Shown here one piece after another: positions 1 through 9,438 of a stretch of DNA of 64,000 nucleotides. How positions within the stretch are numbered: the stretch's first letter is position 1; every line of letters starts with the position of its first letter. The position numbers and the translations under genes were made by a program. The stretch is taken from contig NC_030854.1 of the NCBI RefSeq assembly GCF_000208745.1, positions 4,003,921 to 4,067,920 of the forward strand. The letters are read 5' to 3'. Origin of the DNA: Theobroma cacao. Its lineage: Eukaryota; Streptophyta; Magnoliopsida; Malvales; Malvaceae. The notes beneath the pieces were generated by a model that was given only the letters and a program-made list of their open reading frames with translations, was not told the DNA's origin and did no database searches.

Positions 1-1357
1 CAGCACACTATCCTTCATGATATCTTGTGATTCAACCATGAAAAATACAAAATAATGCATAGGAAAGGTAGATCACAAGCTAGAATTAAGAAATTTCACC
101 TTTGATGGCTTGATTCCTTGAAATTTGGTGAATTTCTCTTGAATTTCTTAGCTAGGGTTTTGTTCTTCTTCTTTTCTTCCCCTTTCTTCCTTTGGCTGAC
201 CAAGAGAAATGAGTTGGGAGGGTTTATGTGCTGATTTCTAAAGCTAATTATAAATGGATGAAAATTTGACACATGTCACCATTCTATTGGCCCATGTGTC
301 ATACTTACCCATTAAGCAATCTCTCTCTACCATTTAAAATTCCTCAATTATCCATAATAATAATGGGTGAAATTCATGTGCTGGACAAGTGTTGGATGGT
401 GAAAAATTTCAATTTTTGCCCCTGAGTGGTAAAATGACTATTTTACCACTTATACTCGAAAAATGCCGAAATTAAAATTTTTCACCTCTCAAACTCAAAT
501 TATGTTCTAAATAGTCAATCTTGGTCAAAAAGTTCTTCCAACATTCCAATTTTAACCTCAGGTGATAAAATGACCATTTTGCCTCTACGTTATGAATGTT
601 TTAATTTGACTCCAAATCGGTCTTCGAACTCCGGATCACCATTTTAAGTTATTTTGGGGTTTTAAAATTCTCAGTTTCATCTTAAAACCTCTATTTGGAC
701 TAGTTCGAGGCTTAATTCAACTTAATTGTACCATTTGGTACATTGTCGTCCTTTAACGATTTATGAGGTAACCAAGTAAGCAAACATGCATTCTTATGTA
801 TGAATGACATAATAAACATATTATAGAGCCTGGCTTGACATATCACATATAGTTTTCAATTTATTTATAGTAAATAGACAAAACATATGTAAGCAACATT
901 ATACAACAGTCATCTTACAAAAAGTAACTGGAAAAATTATACAGTCATGATTAATGTTTAAGCAATACTTAACATCTATACTTGTATACCACCAACAAAA
1001 GAAAGAATTAACTGCAGAACAAATTTTGTATACAATGACAATTGTATAAGATAAATCATAGAGATAATAATTGACCAAGAGAAGATATGGTACATAGAAA
1101 TAATCGTTAAATACTTACCACCAAACTAATAGAATAACAACAAAATCAAACATTTAATTGCTATTAATTAAATGAAAAAAAAAAAAAGCAATAAGCAATG
1201 AATAAATACTAGAAACTTACTGTCAACAGATTTTCTCTAAAAGCAACGTCTCAAATATGTGGACAATATGTTCAAACAATAACTCGAGAAAACTGTCACA
1301 ATAAAAGTATACATGAAAATACAATAACGAAAATTTCAATATGTTGACAATAAGTTG
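1..1357. other. gene-free AT-rich DNA, repeat-like
   Basis: No reading frame resembling a known protein is visible. Positions 100-780 have the even base composition and short internal echoes often seen in LTR or other retroelement non-coding DNA. For example, a 'gataaaatgac' type phrase occurs near 425-450 and again near 560-580. I could not find matching termini or a polyprotein, so I do not assign it to a family. Positions 800-1357 are A-rich on the plus strand and lead into the tandem array. Confidence 0.4.
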
Positions 1358-3330
1358 AACATTAATTCCATCATAATAAAAAATTAAAGAACACATACAA
1401 TGTATTAACCACACAGTTCAAACCTACAGAATATAGCAATAAATATTTGAAAATTAATAGAAAAAAAAACAAAAAAAAGAAAAAATTCAAACACTTCATA
1501 TTTAACTATGTTATAATGAAAACGAATGACAATCATAATGATATTAAATAATCAAAAGAATAAACTACTAAATAAAAAAGAGGTATCGTTATTAGTTAAA
1601 AGACAATGAAAGCATGACAGAAAAACTTAAAGAAAATAAACAATTTGTGCAGCTTATATGTATGGTCAAACTAAATGTTATATCCATACAGAAGCAACAA
1701 CACATAGAAAAAGATCATACTATTGAAACAAACAAATTAATGAATTATGATCAATAAAAAAAAAGAGTAATAACGAAAAACATAGAATGTTCTCAAACTG
1801 ATGGAAAACAGAAAAACCAAACAGCAAAATTTCCAGAAAGAAAAAACAGCAAATAGTATTGGAAAAGGTAAAAGTCTCTCTTACAAATAAAAAGAATCAA
1901 CTATAATATCAAAACAGAAAAAACAAACCATCATAATCAAGCAAGCCATAAAAACAATAATAAACAAAAAATAAAACCTTTCGAGAGTGATGAAATAGAA
2001 AAACATCAACATTAATTCCATCATAATAAAAAATTAAAGAAAGCATACAATGTATTAACCACACAGTTCAAACCTACAGAATATACTAATCAATATTTGA
2101 AAATTAACAAAAAAAAATGCAAAAAAAAAGGGAAAAAACTGAAACACTTTATATTTAAGTATCTTATAATGAAAACTGATGAAAATCAAAATCATATCAA
2201 ATAACCAAAAGAATAAACTACTAAAGAAAAAACAGGTATCGTTATTAGTTAAAAGACAATGAAGGCATCAAAGAAAAACTTACTCAAAGAAAATAAACAA
2301 TTTCTCCAGCTGATATGTATGGTCAAACTAAATGTTATATCCACAGAAAAGCAACAAAAGATAGGAGAAAATTATACTATTCAATAGAACAAATTAATGA
2401 ATCATGATCAAACAAAAAAACAAAGAGCAATAACAAAAAACATAGAATCTTTTCAAACTGATGGAAAGTAGAAAAACCAAACAGCACAATTTACAGAAAT
2501 GAAAAGCAGGAAATAGTATTGAAAAAGGTAAAAGTCTCTCTTACAAATAAAAACAATTAACTAAAATATCAAAACAAAAAAAAAACAAACCATCATAATC
2601 AACCAAGGGAAATAAACAATAATTTATAAAAATGAAGACCTTTCAACAGTGATGGAATAGAAAAACACCAACATTAATTCCATCATAATAAAAAATTAAA
2701 GAAAGCATACCCTGTATTAATCACACAGTTTAAACCTACAGACTATAGCAATAAATATTTCAAAATTAACAGAATAGAAAAATATGAAAAAAAGGAAAAA
2801 ATTGAAACACTTCATATTTAAGTTTCTTATATAGAAAACTGATGAAAATCAAAATCATATGAAATAAGCAAAAGAATAAACTGCTAAAGAAAAAAGAGGT
2901 ATCGTTATTACTTAAAGCACAATGAAAGCATAACAGAAAAACTAACTCAAAAAAACAAAAAATTTATGCAGCTTATATGTATGGTCAAACTAAATGTTAT
3001 ATGCACACAGAAACAACAAAACATAGAAAAAGATCATACCATTCAAGAGAACAAATTAATGAATTATAATCAATAAAAACACAAAAAGAGTAATAACTAA
3101 AACATAGAATGTTATCAAATTGATGGAAAGTACAAAAACCAAATAACCTAATTTACAGAAAAAAAAACAGCAAAGAGTATTGCAAAAGGTAAAAGTCTTT
3201 CTTACAAATAAAAACAATTAACTACAATATGAAAACAAAAAAAATGAACCATCGATAATTAATCAAGGCAAAAAAACAATTATAAACAAAAATTAACACC
3301 TTTTGAAAGTGATCGAATAGAAGAACAGAA
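1358..3330. repeat. tandem array, three ~655-bp units
   Basis: The phrase beginning AACATTAATTCCATCATAAT recurs at about 1358, 2008 and 2670, giving periods of about 650 and 662 bp. After each start the same landmarks follow in the same order: a CACACAGTT(C/T)AAACCTACAGA block, an A-rich tract, GGTATCGTTATTA, TATGTATGGTCAAACTAAATG, and AAAGTCT(C/T)TCTTACAAATAAA. The third copy fades out near 3330, where a fourth unit begins but diverges. The plus strand is strongly A-rich throughout and no frame is conserved between copies, so this is non-coding tandem duplication. Confidence 0.85.
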
Positions 3331-4382
3331 AACAGCAGAAGGTACAGAAACCAAAAAAGCAAAGAGTACTCCAGAAGCCAAACGTCACTTTTATAAATAT
3401 AAACAAATAAGTGTGATATCTATAATAGAATAAGCCAAGACAACTGGAAGAATTGTAAAAAGTTCTCACAAAGAGAACTAACCGGTCAATAGCAGTCCCT
3501 GCATGAAGATAAAAATTAGACATAAAAGTCAAGGCAAATGTCAATTGACCTGACCGACTAAGAAGCAAAAAATCTGCATATATTTTATCTTTTATCTCTT
3601 TCTAATGATTAAAACGACACAGTTTTAAAAACAAAAAAAACCCTAACAACCTAATGAAACCCATCAGGTCCTCTCAGCAACCATCCCAATCAACAAATAA
3701 CGATCTATTCAGTTGCCGTTCCTCAAAATCAAACAAAAAATAACTGACCAGCCCTAAAACGACAAACCAAATGCTTATAGAATCACTAATTCATTAACTC
3801 TTTTGTCTTTGTCCTCTCCACCTGCAAAATCCTTCAACAACTTACTGTTTCAACTTCTTATAACTTAACAACAAACGAACAATCTAACTTAACCGATTTA
3901 CCTAAAAAAAAAGCCCAATGTGGATTCAACTATGTATTCTTTAATTCCTATTCCTCTGCCCTCTGATCCCATTAAAACTTTATAATATTGCTTCTGCTCA
4001 TCCCCAGCTTAAAAAATTTTCTTCTCTTCCTGATTTGATCTGTCAATAGCTCTCCACTATATGAACCTTCGCAACGTCCTTCTCCTTTGATTTGACACAA
4101 ATAGAAAGAGGGAAAAAAAACCCTAAAATGATCGACCACTTGAAAGAAATCAAATGAAAAACAAAATAAACATAGCAAAGGCCAAACCTACACCGCTTCC
4201 ATAAAACAAACAACAGAAGGGGATGGAAAAAAAGGTAAAAAACAATGTCGTTTCGAAGAGGGAAAGGACACAAAAAAAAGAGAGCAAACCATGCAATTGA
4301 GTGACACTTGTCATTCAATTACGCCAACAATCTAAAAGAATTGAACAGTAAAACCTGATCCTCCTTTTATATATAGTATAGA
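3331..4382 (-). mobile_element. possible Helitron 5' end with internal sequence
   Basis: Read on the minus strand from 4382, the sequence starts TCTATACTATATATAAAAGG, right after an A. That has the form of many plant Helitron 5' ends (A|TC, then a TATA-rich stretch leading to AAAAGG). Internal sequence runs toward lower coordinates and would include the tandem array. I did not find a convincing 3' end (CTRR with a preceding hairpin), and no Rep/helicase coding is present, so a non-autonomous element is only a hypothesis. Short open frames at 3972-4318 look unlike any protein family. Confidence 0.3.
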
Positions 4383-5286
4383 TATACTAATGGACTTGGA
4401 TCCACTTGACCTAATCCATATTTCAATAGAATTTATATAAACCCAAAAAAAGAATATGCATGAGATCCTTGAGGTCTTTGGGGTTCTTTCTCTACAGTTG
4501 TAAGTCAAAGTCCATGTCATCTTATAACTAGTATTTTATTTAGAATCTTTTAATCTAATATTATCATTTCAGTTTTTTAAATTAATTAAAACAAACCTTA
4601 TTTAGTCACTGATTACAATAATGTAAATCAACACATCGAAAATAACCTTAGAGAAAAGAATTATCAACGAAGTGTCTTTCATTACATTTTTTACTAATAA
4701 GTCATTTTATAGTACCACATTCCTCAAGGGCTTAATGGATAAATAATTCTCATTATCACATCCAACCCATCTAATACCAATTCATGATTTTCATTATTAT
4801 CGAATTTTGAAAAATATTTTTCTTCAAAAACTCTTATATAATAATATTAATATAAATAATAATATAATTCTAAAACACTTTTAAAAAACATACCGTGCTC
4901 GAATTTTTTGAGTCCAACAATCTTATAAAAATTGTTTGAATATCTTTCTCAACAGAGAATGTTGAATTCTTTATTAAGCACTAAACATAATTTATTTAGT
5001 ATGTCCATAACCCAATATACTAGGGTATAAACTTTAAATTTTGTATAACTTGTTGATAACATTAAAGTCATGTAGATACTAAATAAAATATATTGACTTG
5101 TCAAGTCTAAGAATAATTCTTTTCAAAAAAATACTTAAGGACAATTAATAAATTATAATAGAACTCTCTTTAATTATTGACAGCGACAAGCTTATATGGT
5201 GCTCTTTAATTAGATCCTTAATTAGATCTTGTTTAATATATATTTATCTCATAAACTACACCTACTTAATTGCTTTAATTTATTAT
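4383..5286. other. AT-rich gene-free DNA
   Basis: Very AT-rich sequence with no open frame of note and no recognisable termini or tandem structure. I see nothing to annotate. Confidence 0.5.
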
Positions 5287-5739
5287 CTCAATAGTAGAGG
5301 CGGCTCAATAACCTTAAAGATTTAAAACTAAATATTCAAATAAGATTTTTTTTAAAATTAAAAAAATAAAATAAAAAAATAGTTGAGAATTAATAGCAGT
5401 GTGGGAATTGAGAAGTTATAAAGAATTGAAATTTATTAGACACATAATTAGTGAAGTGAGAGAATATGTTATTTTATTAATTATCTTGACTTTTAGATAT
5501 TTATTAAGCATGAGAAACAAATAAATAGTTAAGAATTAATAAGGATGTGTGAAATGAGAAAAAATATATATTTATTAAGCATGAGAGGATAGATAGATAT
5601 TTTATTAATTATCTTAATATTTATATATGTTTAATATAACTAATTATATTATTATAAAATTATGAAACCTAATGAAATTTGAGGCCTAAAGTAAAGGCTT
5701 TGCTAGCTTTACGCTAGTCGACCCTGCTCAATAGTAGAG
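5287..5739. mobile_element. MITE-like insertion flanked by 13-bp direct repeats
   Basis: The 13-mer CTCAATAGTAGAG occurs at 5287-5299 and again at 5727-5739, enclosing about 427 bp of AT-rich DNA. The inner ends are GCGGCTCAATAACC on the left and GTCGACCCTG on the right; terminal inverted repeats are weak at best. The interior holds a duplicated block ending in TTTATTAAGCATGAGA (near 5500 and 5570) followed by TTTTATTAATTATCTT. The direct repeats are longer than usual target duplications (9-11 bp for Mutator-like), so part may be element sequence. It is non-coding. Confidence 0.45.
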
Positions 5740-7264
5740 TTAAAACATTTTATCTTTTAACAGAAGCATATAAGTGTAGGCTTCAAACATTTTATCACAT
5801 TTATAGTGCAGAAAAGTTTTGGTAAAAAAGGAACTGAACAATTATGACACACTACTTAATAGTTTATCAATTATTAGTATTTTTTTTTTACTATGCCACC
5901 AAATAATTTATGATTATGGTATATATGTCATAAATGAATAAAATACCTTATGTGAAAGCAATAATTAATATAATAACTTATTTATCTAATAAATAATAAA
6001 ATTGATTTTTAAAAATACATCTCTACCAAATTCATGATGATCAAATTTGTCAAATAATACTATGTATATTTTTACAGCATACTGTTCTAGTATTGCTTAA
6101 TTCAAGAGCTAAACAATAATATTAAGGTGCTTAACGATTGAAAGTCTTAATCTTCTGTGGTAAATATAAATATAAACAAAAGGAAGTTTGGCGGGTCAAG
6201 CTTCTATTTTTTCAATGTCTCACATGCACTCCACCAATTGATCATGAGTTAACCCCAAGTGCTAAATTTTTAAACGTAATTAGCAAGTAATTAATTATAT
6301 TAACCATGCTTATTTTATTAATTAAACAATTAACATATATAATCAGCGGCCTTTTCTTAGATTTTGTCGATAATAGTTGTAGCAGTATAATATTCTCTCT
6401 CCTTGGCAGGTTGGCATTCAACCTAATTAAGGATTGGCAGGTTGCAAGGCACATCTGACTTGCACATAAAGAGGTTAAGATGAGGAAAACGTTAGGATCT
6501 CGGCTGCTTGCAAACTCCTTATACTTGTGCTAAAAATCCTTTTCCAATTGGTATCCCAATTAAGTCATAAAACTGATGAATTCCCCCATGATACTATCTC
6601 CCTCACCAGTTATTCTGGACACAGCTCATGATCTAGGTGCTTGTATGCAACTTAAAGCTCTCAAAACAAAGAGTCAGATGAACAATTTGAGTGTATCCCG
6701 TGCGTGCAAAACAGCAAGAGTACTGCTAAGTTTAATCAAGCTGAATCTGGTATCCGTCCACATCGATGAGATAGGAAACTGCTACAACTGAAGCCAATCC
6801 GCAATGAAAAATGTTACCAATTAATAAATTGAGATGATTCAGCTTTTGTTGTCTAAGAAGCTTGAGCAGGTCACTTGAAAAGCTCATAGCAGTGCACATC
6901 ATCAGGAGCATCTTGCTAGAAATTAACGTGTGCCATCGGGAATTTATGCGAAGGTGTTTGTAAATCTTGGAAAGCACTGCATTAATGACTCAACATCTGA
7001 ATGTTTATCACGATGTTTTCTGCTTTGTTCCTAAATCCTTATCAGCTTTAGGCCCCTTAAACAAGGACGTTTAATTTGCCCTATTTGACAACAAATATGT
7101 ACTCGTTACATTATACCAACAACTCCTATATATTAAGCACGTGGTTGGCCTCTCTTTCTCTCTGAAAAAATTAAAAACATAAAAATGAAGTGATCCTATT
7201 TGTCTAAAATAGGGGAGATGGGGTCATTTCGATATATCTGTTAAAGAAAAATGGATAAGAATAA
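5740..7264. other. gene-free DNA
   Basis: No protein-like frame, repeat termini or RNA gene recognised. Frames at 6242-6454, 6576-6791 and 6732-6977 are short, lack family resemblance and overlap each other on opposite strands. The part nearest 7264 is probably the downstream flank of the IPS1-like RNA. Confidence 0.45.
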
Positions 7265-7562
7265 AAGCTGTTATGGCAAGCCTTTCCATCACAGAACGAA
7301 ATCCATTGACCTTACAAGCTCATGAGTCATGACTCAAAAGCAAATTTATTCTGCACAAAAAACCCGTTCAACCAGGCTGCAGCTAGCACACAGAAACTTT
7401 GGCCACTGGCCTACAAATATATAGGTAAGATACCAAAGTACCAAATACAAAATAAGATAACAAGAAAATGGATGCAGCATAATCTGACTCGCCCTGGTGA
7501 AAGTTTCCTCGAGCCCTGCAAATCATATAATGAAGTGAAGAGAGATGACGAGGAAGCTGAAA

Positions 7563-7585
7563 TGCCAAAGGATCGAAGTTGCCCT
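7563..7585 (-). promoter_or_regulatory. miR399 target-mimic site
   Basis: The minus-strand 3' half TCCTTTGGCA is complementary to the miR399 5' seed region (UGCCAAAGGA). The 5' half GGGCAACTTC pairs with the miR399 3' part (UUGCCC). Between them lie extra bases facing the miRNA cleavage site. This is the arrangement known as target mimicry in IPS1. Confidence 0.85.
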
Positions 7586-7734
7586 ATAAGAGAAACCGCC
7601 CTTGAGGAAGGAGATTCAGTTTGAACAATCTCCATTGACTCCCACTGTCCTTGGAAAAGATTGGTGGGAAATGATAAAAAAAAAACAGAAAATGAAAGAA
7701 ACTGCATCACTATCACCAAGAAACCAGAAGCCTT

Positions 7735-7786
7735 GGCCCCCCTGCCTTGGTGGTTTGAGCATTTGAAGCCATTGGCAGGGGTGGCC
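7735..7786 (-). other. 5' stem-loop of the IPS1-like RNA
   Basis: The arms at 7774-7786 and 7735-7746 are complementary over 12 bases with one unpaired base and enclose a 27-base loop. They lie just downstream of the inferred transcription start. Position and GC-rich composition in otherwise AT-rich DNA suggest an RNA structure. Confidence 0.6.
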
Positions 7787-7837
7787 TAGTGATGGTGCAG
7801 AATTAAGAGGGTTTGAGACTGAAGCTTTGTATGGGTT

Positions 7838-7845
7838 GATATAGG
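7838..7845 (-). promoter_or_regulatory. TATA-like box of the IPS1-like gene
   Basis: The minus strand reads CCTATATC about 50 bases before the hairpin, a suitable place for a core promoter with a start near 7810. A second AT-rich candidate (TTATACATAAG) lies near 7913-7923, so the choice is tentative. Confidence 0.4.
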
Positions 7846-8010
7846 TTTTAATTTTTTTTTTCTTTCTTGGTTTTTTTTTCTTGGTCATAAGGGCAATAAA
7901 AGGGTGAGGTGACTTATGTATAAGTGTGTTGTCACTTTTTGGTTAAAAGGAACCAAAAAAGAGGAGTGGGAAGAGTGAAACGGAGGTTGCTAGTTTCAGC
8001 ATCTTCCAAA

Positions 8011-8018
8011 GGATATAC
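8011..8018. promoter_or_regulatory. P1BS (PHR1-binding) box
   Basis: GGATATAC fits the palindromic consensus GNATATNC bound by PHR1-type MYB-CC factors under phosphate starvation. It lies about 170-200 bp upstream of the inferred start of the IPS1-like RNA, where IPS1/At4 promoters carry such boxes. Confidence 0.6.
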
Positions 8019-9438
8019 CATTGCCACCACCCCATGTTTGCACTGCATATGATGACAGCTCTTTGTTTCCTTCATTTATTTTTTTCCAAGCCCCTAGATT
8101 TTATATTGCGATTGCTACCCCTTCCTGTTTATCACGTGGGGGTAGCTCCTTCCATCCTCCGAGAGTCATGTTTCCAGAATGGGACTTTTGACCACACACT
8201 TGGTGCCAAGTGCCAAAATTTGGGCTGGGAGGTCAATCCACTAGTGAATTTTTGTTTATCAATATTTCTTACCTTCTTGGGTCAAATTATACGATTTTTT
8301 TTAGAAAAAGAAAGCAATAACGGTCCAACAGATGAATCTCTAACCTGGAATTGGGTTTTGATAAAAAATAAAGAAAAAAACGAATTAAGGATTTGAGTGA
8401 AACTTTTGGCTTCAAGAGCTAGTAATATCCGCATCAGTGACAATTTTTAGCAGGTGGCATCACACTATACCATGATCACAAAGCATTCTCTAGTTTTATT
8501 TGCACAAAGTAAAAACCTCACAAAAAGTAATGTCTTATTTAATAGAGGTAGGTCTTTTTCTTTGTTGTCCTTCAGCATTTTTCTGGTCTGAGTGAGATTT
8601 CATGTTCTACGTGACACCAGCAGTATCATTCTTTTGTTCTCTGAATCAGAGAACTTTGGTACTCTTTTTCTTCGATGGAGTAATGCCTTTGGAGGACAAT
8701 TTTCACTTTGCTGAGTCATGCAGTACATGGTGTACTACCAAATTATATAAGCAGCCGTTTATTTTTACCAATTAAAGCAGGGTTCACAACAGAGTTGTAA
8801 ACTAACTAGCATTAAAAAGTTACTGTCTCATTGCTTACGGCCTAAAACGGAATTGGTGTTCTCAATGAATTAAGCACAGGTAGACGGAAGCCCCTCGATC
8901 GTGCATCCCCTTATACTGTTTGTGAAGCAAATGAAGTATTGAAGGTCCAATTCAGGAAAGGAAACGATGCAATTGACTTTATATCTGGTTATCTGGACCG
9001 GAATCATCCAAAATAGCCTACTTTTTCCTATAGTTACCCGCTTTGATACCTTTTGTCACACAACCCATTCATCATATAATCTTTTATAGTACAATAATTT
9101 CTAAAGTTCATGTCTTATTTTTGTGCCAACAGGTGAGACAAGATTTAGTTCTAAATCTAACCTGGGAATGTGCTTCAGGATTTTTTTGCTGGCATGAAGG
9201 GACCAAAAATTTGCCATGAAGATATAGGAATCTTGCCTTCCATTAGTCTGTCAAGTGCCAACCCTGGGGAATTTTATTGGCTACAAACCTAGATAAGCAC
9301 TTTGTTCTTTGTCTCTAGAAAGCACACTTTCTTGAATATCAATGGAAATTGAATCTAGCACTGTATTTTTTTAAGCATTTTTCAGGGAAAAAATGGAAAA
9401 AGAAAATTGCTTCAAATTAGAAGGGGAAAAAGAATTGC

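Larger units (their letters stand above)
7265..7812 (-). ncRNA. IPS1/At4-like phosphate-starvation lncRNA (miR399 target mimic)
   Basis: On the minus strand at 7585-7563 is the signature of the IPS1/At4/Mt4/TPSI1 family: GGGCAACTTC, then GA, then TCCTTTGGCA. In Arabidopsis IPS1 this motif pairs with miR399 with a central bulge that prevents cleavage. The RNA thereby sequesters miR399 and relieves repression of PHO2 under phosphate starvation. Near the putative 5' end two arms, GGCCACCCCTGCC (7786-7774) and GGCAGGGGGGCC (7746-7735), can form a hairpin; Arabidopsis IPS1 as I recall it also begins with a GGCC-containing inverted repeat. A TATA-like CCTATATC sits at 7845-7838 and a P1BS box at 8011-8018. 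Reading frames within it are short and overlapping, as in other family members. The transcript ends given are estimates; the motif is seen directly, the function is inferred. Confidence 0.85.
7813..9438. other. promoter side of the IPS1-like gene and 3' flank of the coiled-coil gene
   Basis: Apart from the promoter signals listed separately I see no gene. A 120-codon frame at 8034-8396 (plus) has no family resemblance. Positions 9300-9438 are probably the 3' UTR of the coiled-coil gene on the minus strand. Confidence 0.4.

Noticed and set aside
1..800. LTR of a retrotransposon
   Set aside because: The wording suggests retroelement DNA, but no TG...CA ends, primer-binding site, target duplication or polyprotein could be located inside the window.
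7563..7585. Possible MIR399 gene rather than a mimic
   Set aside because: The plus strand reads TGCCAAAGGATCGAAGTTGCCC, which has extra bases in the middle compared with mature miR399, and no complementary star arm lies nearby.
7411..7888. Minus-strand open frames of 90-102 codons overlapping the IPS1-like RNA
   Set aside because: Low-complexity, mutually overlapping in different frames, and unlike any family; IPS1-type RNAs usually contain only short, poorly conserved frames.
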